DNA of 64,000 bases from Polaromonas sp. 39-63-25 (lineage in GTDB: Bacteria > Pseudomonadota > Gammaproteobacteria > Burkholderiales > Burkholderiaceae_C): assembly GCF_002278925.1 (NCBI RefSeq), contig NZ_NCJH01000002.1, positions 286,985 through 350,984 on the forward strand, in the 5' to 3' direction. The notes below the pieces were generated by a model that was not told the DNA's origin, did no database searches, and worked only from the letters and a program-made list of their open reading frames with translations. The translations under genes and the position numbers were made by a program. How positions within the stretch are numbered: position 1 is the first letter of the stretch; each line of letters begins with the position of its first letter. Shown one piece after another: positions 45,969-53,841 of this stretch.

Positions 45969-46589
45969 ATGCTCCAGGTTTCCAAAATCATGCCGCAGGG
46001 CGCCGGCCTGGCACCCGTGCTGCTCAAACGCGCGGCCACCGTCGAACTCGACTGGGACGTGCGCCAGAAAAGCCGCTTCGAAGCCACCGACTCGCTGGGC
46101 CGGCAGCTCGGCATCTTTTTGCCGCGCGGCACGCTGGTGCGCGGCGGTGACGTGCTGGTGGCCGAAGACGGCTCCATGGTCAAGGTGATTGCCGCGCCGC
46201 AAACCGTGCTGCGCATCACGGCCTGCAGCACCCACGGCAGTCCTTTCGACCTGACGCGCGCGGCTTACCACCTCGGCAACCGCCATGTGCCTATCGAGCT
46301 CAAGCCCGACCACCTGAAGATAGAACCCGACCACGTGCTGGCGGACATGCTGCGGTCCATGCATTTGATCGTCAACGAAGTCAGCGAGTCCTTCGAGCCC
46401 GAAGGCGGCGCCTACAGCGCTGGCGGCCACGGCCATGCGCATGAGGGGGGACATGCTCACGCCCACGCGCCCGCGGCGGCACCCGCGCCGCATGTGCACG
46501 GCCCGGACTGCAAGCATGACCACGATCACGGTCATGAGCACCACGAGGTGCCGGTCCAGATCCACCCCCACAAGCCGCACAGCCATTGA
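45969..46589 (+). CDS. ureE: Urease accessory protein UreE (nickel chaperone)
   Basis: A 206-residue metallochaperone. The N-terminal UreE domain ([25 protein letters not shown]) and the central nickel-binding domain ([22 protein letters not shown]) are standard. The C-terminal ~55 residues are very His-rich ([29 protein letters not shown]), with more than 15 histidines for nickel storage. It hands nickel to UreG. Its stop overlaps a possible TTG start of ureF. Confidence 0.96.
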   Translation: MLQVSKIMPQGAGLAPVLLKRAATVELDWDVRQKSRFEATDSLGRQLGIFLPRGTLVRGGDVLVAEDGSMVKVIAAPQTVLRITACSTHGSPFDLTRAAYHLGNRHVPIELKPDHLKIEPDHVLADMLRSMHLIVNEVSESFEPEGGAYSAGGHGHAHEGGHAHAHAPAAAPAPHVHGPDCKHDHDHGHEHHEVPVQIHPHKPHSH

Positions 46590-46594
46590 GCGCG

Positions 46595-47284
46595 ATGGCC
46601 CAGCCCCTGCCGGCCGCCAGCCTGCTGCAGCTGATCTGGCTGGCCTCGCCCGCCCTGCCCGTCGGCGGCTTTTCATACTCCGAAGGGCTGGAAGCCGGCG
46701 TGGAACGGGCGGGAGTAGCTACAGAAAGCATAGCGTCGGACTGGCTCAGCGACCAGTTGCACCTGAGCCTGGCGCGCGGCGACCTCGCGGTGATCGGGCA
46801 GGCCATCCCGGCCTGGCGCAACAATCATCTAAACAAGATCAATGCCCTCAACGACTGGGTGCTGCAGACCCGCGAAACCAGCGAGCTGCGGGCGCAGGCC
46901 GAGCAGATGGGGCGCTCCCTGCTGGAATGGCTGCGCAACCACCACAGCGTCAGCGAGGCGGATATAGACGCTTGCGCGAAGTTGCCACCCACCTACCCCG
47001 TCACCTTTGCGCTGGCCGCTTCGCCGCTGGCAGCCAATGTGCCCGACTGCCTGACCGCCTACGCCTTCGGCTGGGCCGAAAACATGATGCAGGCCGCACT
47101 CAAATCGGTGCCGCTGGGCCAGAGCGCCGGCCAGCGCATACTGGCCCGGCTGGCCGCAGAAATCCCGACCGCCATCGCCACGGCCATGGCACTTGAAGAC
47201 CACGAACGCCAGGCCTTTTCGCCCATGCTGGCGATTCTTTCATCGCAACACGAAACCCAATACTCCAGATTGTTCCGCTCATGA
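46595..47284 (+). CDS. ureF: Urease accessory protein UreF
   Basis: A 229-residue helical protein that forms the UreDFG complex and gates UreG GTPase activity. Family motifs are [24 protein letters not shown] near the N terminus and the C-terminal [13 protein letters not shown] chose ATG 46595; a TTG at 46586 overlapping the ureE stop is also possible. Bases 46718-46734 inside the gene contain an imperfect GCTAC..ATAGC palindrome like that of the short repeat. It overlaps ureG by four bases. Confidence 0.95.
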   Translation: MAQPLPAASLLQLIWLASPALPVGGFSYSEGLEAGVERAGVATESIASDWLSDQLHLSLARGDLAVIGQAIPAWRNNHLNKINALNDWVLQTRETSELRAQAEQMGRSLLEWLRNHHSVSEADIDACAKLPPTYPVTFALAASPLAANVPDCLTAYAFGWAENMMQAALKSVPLGQSAGQRILARLAAEIPTAIATAMALEDHERQAFSPMLAILSSQHETQYSRLFRS

Positions 47285-47937
47285 GCATGCACCACATCGC
47301 CAACCGCACCAAGAAACTCCCGCCCTTGCGCGTCGGCATAGGCGGCCCCGTCGGCTCCGGCAAAACCACTTTGCTGGAAATGTTGTGCAAGGCCATGAAA
47401 GACAAGTACGACCTGGTGGCCATCACCAACGACATCTACACCAAGGAAGACCAGCGCATCCTGACCGTCAGCGGCGCGCTGGCGGCCGAACGCATCATGG
47501 GCGTGGAAACCGGCGGCTGCCCGCACACCGCGATCCGTGAAGACGCCTCGATCAACCTCGAGGCGATCGACCGCATGCTGGAAGACTTTCCCGATGCCGA
47601 CGTGGTGTTTGTCGAGTCCGGCGGCGACAACCTGGCCGCGACCTTCAGCCCTGAACTCAGCGACCTGACGATTTACGTGATCGACGTGGCAGCCGGCGAA
47701 AAAATCCCGCGCAAGGGCGGCCCCGGCATCACCAAAAGCGATCTGTTCGTCATCAACAAGACCGACCTGGCTCCCTACGTGGGCGCCGACCTGGCGGTGA
47801 TGGAAGCCGACACCATTCGCATGCGCACCACGGCCAAAGGCTTGAAGCCCTTTGTCATGACCAACTTGAAGACCAACACGGGGTTGGCGGAGGTGGTGGC
47901 TTTTATCGAAAGCAAGGGCATGCTCGGCGCGCATTGA
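47281..47937 (+). CDS. ureG: Urease accessory GTPase UreG
   Basis: A 218-residue SIMIBI GTPase that powers nickel insertion. The P-loop [13 protein letters not shown] is at about residues 20-32. The metal-binding CPH motif is in [11 protein letters not shown], and [16 protein letters not shown] and [13 protein letters not shown] complete the family. It is the last gene of the urease operon and is followed directly by a MITE-like element. Confidence 0.97.
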   Translation: MSMHHIANRTKKLPPLRVGIGGPVGSGKTTLLEMLCKAMKDKYDLVAITNDIYTKEDQRILTVSGALAAERIMGVETGGCPHTAIREDASINLEAIDRMLEDFPDADVVFVESGGDNLAATFSPELSDLTIYVIDVAAGEKIPRKGGPGITKSDLFVINKTDLAPYVGADLAVMEADTIRMRTTAKGLKPFVMTNLKTNTGLAEVVAFIESKGMLGAH

Positions 47938-47955
47938 GCCGGAGCATCAGGCACC

Positions 47956-48096
47956 AGGGAAGCGCTGAATAAGTCCTGGCGGATGCGCGGCAGCCGGATC
48001 GGGATGGAATGCAAGGCGGATTTCGCAGCCAATAGCTGGCTATTGGCAAGAAATTCGCTGATCGCGCGCCGCAGGGGACTTATTCAGCGCTTCCCT
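47956..48096. mobile_element. MITE-like element with perfect terminal inverted repeats
   Basis: 141 bases bounded by 21-base inverted repeats: AGGGAAGCGCTGAATAAGTC-C at the left, and its exact complement at the right (48076-48096). The interior has no ORF. The right end supplies the last bases of the stop codon of the next gene (48095-48097). No clear target-site duplication is visible. The size and structure fit a non-autonomous transposon; the parent element is not in this window. Confidence 0.85.
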
Positions 48097-48616
48097 AAAG
48101 TTCGCTGGCGTCCTTGAGAACACGCGCTTTGTAGATCAGGCGCACGCGGGTCTGGCTCGCAGAACCCGACTGCAGGGCCAGAATGTCCATCTCATCGTGA
48201 ACCCAGGAGGCGCTCCCCGCCTCCACACTGGACAAACCGCCGTGCAGCGGCAGTTCTGGTCCGTAACTGGCGCGCAGCGAAGCCACCAGATGCGCGAAAA
48301 CCTCGTCGGGTTGCGCGGACGTACCCGGTTGCAGGACCAGTTCCACACGCTGCAGCGTTTGCTCCGCAAAAAAGAAGGTCTCGTCGAAAACCAGATCGGC
48401 CTGCTGGACACCATCAACCCGCCACCTGCCGACAGCACCAGCGACGGTCTGCGGCCGCCGAACGGGCTGAAGCCCCGGCACCGCTTCACGCAACTCGGAG
48501 GCGCTCATGCCCAGGTGCACACCCGGAGGAACAGGCGCCTGGGCAGCAGCAGTACTGCAGAAAATTGCCGATAGCAGTCCGACAACAGCAGGCCATGAAC
48601 GCAAGGGGAAGGTCAT
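48095..48616 (-). CDS. Hypothetical exported protein
   Basis: A 173-residue protein with a signal peptide (RSWPAVVGLLSAIFCSTAAAQ). The mature domain begins VPPGVHLGMSASELREAVPGLQPV, similar to the openings of small periplasmic proteins that track an LGMS..L..LP motif. The rest is beta-rich (VELVLQPGT, RVRLIYKARVLKD). ATG at 48616 is set by the signal peptide; the upstream ORF runs through tRNA-Ser and cannot be coding. The stop codon falls in the MITE terminus, so the C terminus may have been altered by the insertion. Confidence 0.7.
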   Translation of the reverse strand: MTFPLRSWPAVVGLLSAIFCSTAAAQAPVPPGVHLGMSASELREAVPGLQPVRRPQTVAGAVGRWRVDGVQQADLVFDETFFFAEQTLQRVELVLQPGTSAQPDEVFAHLVASLRASYGPELPLHGGLSSVEAGSASWVHDEMDILALQSGSASQTRVRLIYKARVLKDASEL

Positions 48617-48656
48617 CGGGATGTTTTGTATAACTTCGGGCCTGTGCTGGGCCGTC

Positions 48657-48744
48657 TGGCGGAAGCGGTGAGATTCGAACTCACGAAAGGTTTCCCTTTG
48701 CCGGTTTTCAAGACCGGTGCAATCGACCACTCTGCCACGCTTCC
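48657..48744 (-). tRNA. tRNA-Ser (UGA)
   Basis: The minus-strand gene starts GGAAGCGTGGCAGAGTGG. It has the acceptor pair GGAAGCG/CGCTTCC, a long variable arm (class II, typical of Ser), the T-arm GAGTTCGAATCTC and an encoded CCA. The anticodon stem CCGGT/ACCGG encloses the loop CTTGAAA, giving anticodon TGA. It is 88 bases including CCA. Confidence 0.96.
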
Positions 48745-48847
48745 ATGGCCGATATCTTAACCGGTACGTGACGAAATTTTTCAAAGGCAAAGGCAAAGGA
48801 ACAATGGGCCGATTGGACAGATCCGCCCATCATTTCAATGCTGACTC

Positions 48848-49421
48848 CGCAAGGTCCACGGCGGCTACCGGGGCGGCGTGGTGTCGGTGGAGGAACGCAA
48901 GTACAAGCCGGAGTTCTTCAAGCTCTACAAAAGTCACACCCAGGGCAACAGCGTGGCTGAAGCCGGCGCTCAGGACGTTGCAGCCGGTCGGGGTAAATGA
49001 GTTTCCGGAGCCGTATGGCCAGAAGGGCCTGCATGTGGTCGGGCAGATGACGATGCACGGGAAAACCGTCCATGTGATCGCGGTGAGCCAGAACGGCTCC
49101 CTGGTCACGACGGTGACCAGTGCCGAGCTGCAGGCTGTGGGCTACACCTGGAAGGCGCTGACGGACTGCGCGGCTTCAGTCCAGTGGAAGGACCGGGTGC
49201 GCGCGCTGACTTGTGACAGTCCGCAGATCACGATGGCGTTGCAGAAGACGGCAGCTGTGCCAGCCAGGCAGGCTGAGGGGGCTGTGGTGCCAGCTGCGCC
49301 GGAGATGGTGCCTGTGACCGTGCTGGGCAGCACCGGTGGGCATGGGTTGCGGGATGCAGGTTATCTGCAGGCGCGCAATGAGGCTATCAAGCCTTATTCG
49401 CCGAATGTAGCTGCGAAGTAG
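48848..49421 (+). pseudogene. Broken Zot-like (filamentous phage pI) gene remnant
   Basis: Two reading frames together give the C-terminal half of a zonula-occludens-toxin-like phage assembly protein. Frame 1 (48848-49000) encodes KVHGGYRGGVVSVEERKYKP then FFKLYKSHTQGN and stops. Frame 2, continuing to 49421, encodes GLHVVGQMTMHGKTVHVIAVS and SAELQAVGYTWKALTDCAA..TCDSPQ, the usual tail of such proteins. No start, Walker motif or N-terminal ATPase part remains, so the gene has a 5' deletion and a frameshift near 48975-49005. It points to a decayed inovirus beside tRNA-Ser. Confidence 0.7.
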
Positions 49422-49591
49422 GGTAGTTGCGAGTTGACCAGAAATCCTCATCTTCTCCTCTATTCGGAGGATGAAATCGTACTTATTCTCGGCAAGAATG
49501 TGTTATCGGCTGAGATATAACTCTGGACGATAATCTCGAACATATCAGTTGTCTCACATCTAGGCCGCAGCTGATGAACGAGGAGCGAGAT

Positions 49592-50737
49592 ATGAAACTG
49601 AAATCGATTGAATATTCCGAACGCAATGGTGAAGCTCAAGAGTGGAGCTTGGAAAGACTTCTGCTGGGTCAGAAAACGCTGCTGGTCGGAAAAAATGCGT
49701 CAGGAAAGTCCCGTACCCTAAATGTGATTAATGGCTTGGCTCGCCACCTTTCCGGCTTGCAGCCCCCTTCAGTATCCGGCACATACAACTGTGAATTCGA
49801 GCATGAAGAAAAAATCTATACATACCACTGTGTCTGTGCGAGCGGAGAGGTCATGGCTGAGGCACTTGTGATCGACGGTAAAGTATCTTTAGAGCGCGGT
49901 CCAGGAGGTGTCGGAAAAATCTGGGCGGAAAAAATTGACAAAGGGTCATATATCGATTTCCAAACACCTCCGTCCGAGTTTGCCGCTGTTACTCGCCGAG
50001 ATTCGATTCAGCATAGTTTTTTAGAACCGCTTTATCAATGGGCTGCGGCGCTGCGCCATTTCCAGTTCGGATCAAATTTGGGTAAAGATCTGTTTGCCGT
50101 GTTCGCTGCGAACGGCGCCGAAATAAACGAGAGAGATCAAAAGGCTGTCGTTGGCCTGTTTCGCAATGGCAAACGAGACTTTGGTGACCGTTTTACTTCA
50201 GCTCTTATTCAAGACATGAAGGAAGTCGGGTATTACTTGGATTCAATAGACATAGGGGCCCCTGTATCTGTTGTTTTGCCGCCGACGCCTAACGGCGAAA
50301 TACATGGATTGCTCTTGAAGGAAAAAGACTTAGAGGGTTTCACAGATCAGATTGGCATGTCCCAGGGGATGTATCGAGTACTCAGTTTATTAATCAATGT
50401 CGACTATTTCCAGCTCAAAGGCAAAGGGAGTTGCATTTTGGTTGACGATATCGGTGAAGGACTCGATTTTGAACGGTCTTGTCGCTTGATTAGTCTCCTC
50501 CGGAAGAAGGCAGAGGAGTTCAAGCTTCAGATCGTAATTTCGACGAATGATCGATTTGTGATGAATGAGGTGCCTCTTGAAGAATGGGCAGTCGCACAGA
50601 GGAAGGGCAACCGCGTCAGCTTTAAAAACATAGAGAATTCTCGCCAGATTTTCGAAAATTTTAAATTCACGGGATTGAGCAACTTTTCTTTTCTGGAGCT
50701 TGATGTAATCAACGAACCCATCGGCGAAGGAGCATGA
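49592..50737 (+). CDS. AAA/ABC-type ATPase of a two-gene accessory (putative defence) module
   Basis: A 381-residue ATPase of the OLD/AAA_15-like kind. Walker A GKNASGKS is at residues 33-40, an ABC-like signature GMSQGMYRVLSLLI at about 255, and Walker B with the catalytic acid ILVDDIGEGLDF at about 282-294, followed by QIVISTND. GAGGAG lies seven bases before the ATG at 49592; an ATG at 49574 is less well placed. Base composition is clearly lower in GC than the host genes. The stop is four bases before the next gene. By analogy with PARIS, Gabija and OLD systems, it may sense invaders and activate the neighbouring nuclease-like protein (inference). Confidence 0.75.
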   Translation: MKLKSIEYSERNGEAQEWSLERLLLGQKTLLVGKNASGKSRTLNVINGLARHLSGLQPPSVSGTYNCEFEHEEKIYTYHCVCASGEVMAEALVIDGKVSLERGPGGVGKIWAEKIDKGSYIDFQTPPSEFAAVTRRDSIQHSFLEPLYQWAAALRHFQFGSNLGKDLFAVFAANGAEINERDQKAVVGLFRNGKRDFGDRFTSALIQDMKEVGYYLDSIDIGAPVSVVLPPTPNGEIHGLLLKEKDLEGFTDQIGMSQGMYRVLSLLINVDYFQLKGKGSCILVDDIGEGLDFERSCRLISLLRKKAEEFKLQIVISTNDRFVMNEVPLEEWAVAQRKGNRVSFKNIENSRQIFENFKFTGLSNFSFLELDVINEPIGEGA

Positions 50738-50741
50738 CTCA

Positions 50742-51449
50742 ATGCGCAGACTTGCTGTGTTTGTAGAGGGCTTTACAGAAGTTTTATTTGTCGAAAAGCT
50801 AATTAGCGAGGTGGCTGGAGCGCACAGAGTTGTAATTGAAAAGCGGAGAATCTCGGGCGGTGTTTTGAAGCCGAGGCAGATCACAGTCATCGAAGCCGCA
50901 GGTCCGGTGGACGATCAGGAGTTTTATATTCTGCTTTACGATTGCGGGGGGGATCATCAGGTCAAGCCACGCATTGTTGAAGAACACAAATCTTTGACGG
51001 CAGCGGGCTATGAGAAGATTATTGGGCTTCGGGATGTCAGGCCACACACCGCTTATAACGATATCCCGCTCCTTGAGAGAAATCTTAGAGCTGGCATTGA
51101 GACGACTTTAACCCCCGTCGATTTCGTACTAGCTGTTATGGAGATAGAAGCTTGGTTCTTGGCCGAATGCACGCATTTCCCGAAGATAGATCCTAGTATT
51201 ACCGTTGCAGAAATTGTCGCTAAGTTGGGTTTCAATCCAGAGGTTGAGGATATGGCCCTCCGCTTGACTCCTACGGAAGATCTTGCAAAGTCATACCAGA
51301 TCGGTGGAAAAACTTATGCCAAACCCGCTCAAGATACCGTTGCGTGTCTCGATTACTCGCTTCTGTATCTTGAGCTCACAAAAAAAATACCGCACCTCAA
51401 AAACTTGGTAACAAGTCTGGATTCATTTTTGACACCGCTACCTTCATAG
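50742..51449 (+). CDS. TOPRIM/DUF4276-like protein, partner of the ATPase
   Basis: A 235-residue protein. It starts RRLAVFVEGFTEVLFVEKLI, the VEGxTE motif with Glu9 typical of TOPRIM-like DUF4276/RloB-type proteins. LLYDCGGDH (Asp67, Asp71) and LAVMEIEAWFLAE (Glu134, Glu136) supply the other likely metal-binding acids. Such proteins serve as nuclease effectors in several ATPase-coupled defence systems. It lies four bases after the ATPase stop, shares its low GC, and the pair is flanked by phage and IS remnants. Confidence 0.7.
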   Translation: MRRLAVFVEGFTEVLFVEKLISEVAGAHRVVIEKRRISGGVLKPRQITVIEAAGPVDDQEFYILLYDCGGDHQVKPRIVEEHKSLTAAGYEKIIGLRDVRPHTAYNDIPLLERNLRAGIETTLTPVDFVLAVMEIEAWFLAECTHFPKIDPSITVAEIVAKLGFNPEVEDMALRLTPTEDLAKSYQIGGKTYAKPAQDTVACLDYSLLYLELTKKIPHLKNLVTSLDSFLTPLPS

Positions 51450-51499
51450 TCGAGTAAATGGCTAGAGGTGTTTCGAACTCACTCCATTTCTCAGGCAAA

Positions 51500-52126
51500 T
51501 CACCCATGCATCAACTGATGCACCTCCCCTGCTAGATCCGCCAGCGTCAGCTTGATGTTCGAGCAGCCCAAGATAAACGCCGCGCTCTGCCACTCATCCG
51601 CTGAGTAGTTCTGCTCGATGTGCTTGTGCAGGCCGCGCAGCTTCTGCACATCGGTGCCTTTGCAGAACACCTTGCCCGCATTCCAGTCCGCCTTGTGGAT
51701 GTTCGCCACCTCCAGCTGCTGCACCTTGGTCAGGCCAGCGATCAGCTCGGCAACCGGCGCATGGCCTTCTTCCTCCAGAGCCATGTTCAGTTCCCGGATT
51801 GCCCGGTCGGCTGACCACACTGGCGCTTCCTTCTCCTGGCTGCTGCCGCTGCCGTCCAGCTCGAGCGCGCCTTGCTCGGCCGCTTTCTTCTTCGCCGCCT
51901 TCTTGTCGGCCGCCTCGGCTGCCACTTCCTCCTTCACTGCCGCCAGCAGCTCCCGCGCCTCGGCCCGGCCGGCCTTGCCCTCGCTGATCCGACCGGCCAA
52001 GTCCATGCCCCGGGGATGGCACTTGCCGGCTTTTTCTACCTGGTGCATGCAAAGGACAGTTTCCAGGTCCTCGCAGCCCTCCCGCTCCATCCACCACTTG
52101 GTGTAGTAGCCTGCCGCTGCTGACAA
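51500..52126 (-). CDS. Hypothetical protein, probably 5'-truncated
   Basis: A 208-residue frame starting at TTG (52126), immediately preceded by an in-frame stop and by IS-end-like repeats. It probably lost its true start. It contains a Cys/His patch (CEDLETVLCMHQVEKAGKCHP), an Ala/Lys/Glu-rich coiled coil (EEVAAEAADKKAAKKKAAEQ) and a C-terminal helical region (GKVFCKGTDVQKLRGLHKHIEQ). I do not recognise a family. GC is close to the host, unlike the two genes before it, so it has a separate origin. Confidence 0.5.
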   Translation of the reverse strand: MSAAAGYYTKWWMEREGCEDLETVLCMHQVEKAGKCHPRGMDLAGRISEGKAGRAEARELLAAVKEEVAAEAADKKAAKKKAAEQGALELDGSGSSQEKEAPVWSADRAIRELNMALEEEGHAPVAELIAGLTKVQQLEVANIHKADWNAGKVFCKGTDVQKLRGLHKHIEQNYSADEWQSAAFILGCSNIKLTLADLAGEVHQLMHG

Positions 52127-52162
52127 TCATTGACCACCATTCCGCTAAACGCTGACCACCTC
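52120..52162. mobile_element. Remnant of an IS21-like terminus
   Basis: TGACAATCATTGACCACCAT followed by TCCGCTAAACGCTGACCACC shows two TGACCACC repeats in the arrangement seen at IS21-family ends. No istA or istB gene remains nearby. It lies at the truncated 5' end of the hypothetical gene at 51500-52126. Confidence 0.45.
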
Positions 52163-52424
52163 GCTGGTGTTTACCACCGAATGTCGCCTTTGAAGAAGAG
52201 GTAACTACCGCTAAGGGCCCAAGGCGGTCTCACAATTGCGAAAAAGCAGACGCTCAACGTCGAAGGCAACCGGACCGCAACACACGCGGCGAAGCCGCTC
52301 CCTGCTGTTGTGGTTCCGTGTTGGCCGACCAGTTATACGGATGATTCATCGCCGATAGTCAACGGCAAATCAATCTGAGAATTGCAGCCTGTCAGAAATG
52401 ACAGGCAAACTTTTGATTTACAAA

Positions 52425-52446
52425 CAAAAAACCGGCCTAAGCCGGT
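52425..52446 (-). terminator. Terminator on the minus strand downstream of hemW
   Basis: On the minus strand, the stem ACCGGC/GCCGGT with loop TTAG is followed by six Ts. It lies about 135 bases past the hemW stop and is the first minus-strand intrinsic terminator there. Confidence 0.6.
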
Positions 52447-52456
52447 TACCATTTGG

Positions 52457-52479
52457 TTCGAAAGCCACCGCTTCCGCCA
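52457..52479 (+). other. Partial tRNA-Ser 3' end (inverted relative to the intact tRNA)
   Basis: TTCGAAAGCCACCGCTTCCG plus CCA matches 20 of 23 bases of the 3' end of the tRNA-Ser at 48657-48744, but on the opposite strand. It is followed at once by a plus-strand terminator, as a real tRNA would be. It is probably the displaced 3' end of a tRNA-Ser gene. Confidence 0.6.
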
Positions 52480-52485
52480 AACAAC

Positions 52486-52519
52486 GCCGCCCTCAGCAAT
52501 TGCTGTCGGCGGCTTTTTT
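52486..52519 (+). terminator. Plus-strand terminator after the tRNA-Ser fragment
   Basis: The stem GCCGCC/GGCGGC, with an inner CAGCAATTGCTG palindrome, is followed by TTTTTT. It looks like the terminator of a former plus-strand tRNA-Ser gene. Confidence 0.65.
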
Positions 52520-52580
52520 ACATTTGAAGAGTGCATCGCTTCCCGCAAGGCAGTGCGCAAGGCCTGCTGCAAACTGGCTC

Positions 52581-53822
52581 TCAATCCCCCAAAAACAGCG
52601 TCTGCAAATCGTTCAGGAAGTCAAAGCCGCGCTCGGTCGGTTTGACACGCGCAAAGTCGCGCTCGATCAGGCCCTTGCGTTCGGCCTCGTCCAGCCCGGC
52701 CTGGATCGCAGTCAGCGGCAAACCGGTTTTTTCGGCAAAGTCCTGCAGCTTGAAGCCCTCGCGCAAGCGCAGGGCGTTGAGCATGAACTCAAACGGCAAG
52801 TCGGCGCGGCTGATTTCGTTGTCCTGCGACACCGGCGTGCCGGCGAGCGCCTTGTCCATGTAGAGCCTGGGCTCCCGAAAGCGCACCTGGCGCACCACGC
52901 GGTGCGCAAAACTGAGCTTGCTGTGGGCACCGGCGCCTATGCCGAGGTAGTCGCCGAACTTCCAGTAGTTCAGGTTGTGCAGGCAGCGGTGGCCGGGCTT
53001 GGCGTAGGCCGAGATCTCATACCGGTCCATGCCCGCCACCCCGGTCAGTTCGGTGATGCGGTCCAGCATGGCGTAGGCGTCGTCTTCTTGCGGCAGCACC
53101 GGCGGGTATTTGGCGAAATACGTGTTGGGTTCGACCGTCAGGTGGTAAATCGAGATATGCGGCGGCTGCAGCGCCAGCGCCTGCCGCATGTCCTGCTCCA
53201 GGTTCTCCAGCGTCTGGCCCGGCAGCGCGTACATGATGTCGAGGTTGAAGGTGTCGAAGGACTGCGCAGCCTCTTCGACCGCGGCAATGGCCTGGGCGCG
53301 GTCATGCACGCGGCCCAGGGTTTTCAGGTGCCTGTCGTCAAAACTCTGCACGCCAACCGACAGCCGCGTGACACCGGCGCTGCGAAAGGCCTTGAAGCGG
53401 TGTTTCTCAAATGTGCCGGGGTTGGCTTCGAGCGTGATTTCGCAGTCGGGCTCCAGCCGCAGCCGCGCGCGGATGTCGCCCAGCAGGCGGTCGATGGCCT
53501 GCGGCGAGAACAGGCTGGGCGTACCGCCGCCAATGAAGATGCTGTGCACCGTGCGGCCCCAGATCAACGGCAGCGAGGCTTCAAGGTCGGCCATCAACGC
53601 GTCCAGGTAGCGCTGCTCGGGCAACTCGCCAGAAACTTCATGCGAGTTGAAATCGCAATAGGGGCATTTCTTCAGGCACCAGGGCAGGTGCACATACAGC
53701 GACAGCGGCGGCAAGGCGCTGAGCTGCAGCGTGCCGTCCCGCATGTAGTGCTGGATGTCCTTGAGTCCCGCCCCGGCTTCCTCCGCAGGCGACGCACTGA
53801 CAACAGGAATGGGGAAGGTCAT
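52581..53822 (-). CDS. hemW: Radical SAM heme chaperone HemW
   Basis: A 413-residue radical SAM protein. LYVHLPWCLKKCPYCDFNSHE contains the CxxxCxxC iron-sulfur motif, at about residue 50. FIGGGTPSLFSPQ, TLEANPGTFE, RLSVGVQSFDDRHLKTLGR and the C-terminal HemW domain follow. HemW binds heme and delivers it to respiratory proteins; older annotations call it an oxygen-independent coproporphyrinogen oxidase. The first ~35 residues are an extension before the core. It is followed upstream by rdgB and rph on the same strand. Confidence 0.94.
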   Translation of the reverse strand: MTFPIPVVSASPAEEAGAGLKDIQHYMRDGTLQLSALPPLSLYVHLPWCLKKCPYCDFNSHEVSGELPEQRYLDALMADLEASLPLIWGRTVHSIFIGGGTPSLFSPQAIDRLLGDIRARLRLEPDCEITLEANPGTFEKHRFKAFRSAGVTRLSVGVQSFDDRHLKTLGRVHDRAQAIAAVEEAAQSFDTFNLDIMYALPGQTLENLEQDMRQALALQPPHISIYHLTVEPNTYFAKYPPVLPQEDDAYAMLDRITELTGVAGMDRYEISAYAKPGHRCLHNLNYWKFGDYLGIGAGAHSKLSFAHRVVRQVRFREPRLYMDKALAGTPVSQDNEISRADLPFEFMLNALRLREGFKLQDFAEKTGLPLTAIQAGLDEAERKGLIERDFARVKPTERGFDFLNDLQTLFLGD

Positions 53823-53841
53823 GAGAAGAAAGCGGAAACGC

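Larger units (their letters stand above)
52127..52580. other. Non-coding patch with IS-end remnant, hairpins and a tRNA-Ser 3' fragment
   Basis: No gene is credible in these 454 bases. It contains the TGACCACC-repeat IS-end-like sequence (52120-52162), a perfect CCTGTCA-GAAA-TGACAGG hairpin (52388-52405), the ACCGGC-CTAA-GCCGGT hairpin (52431-52446), a 23-base copy of a tRNA-Ser 3' end (52457-52479) and a terminator (52486-52519). Confidence 0.6.

Noticed and set aside
46718-46734. Full copy of the short dispersed repeat inside ureF
   Set aside because: Only the palindromic 17 bases match; the TTGCGC and GGGCTGGAGCC parts are absent.
48616-48796. N-terminal extension of the hypothetical exported protein to 48796
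   Set aside because: The extension would translate through tRNA-Ser; the signal peptide begins at 48616.
52457-52479. Direct att repeat matching tRNA-Ser
   Set aside because: The copy is inverted relative to the intact tRNA, so it is not a simple attL/attR pair; kept as a separate finding.
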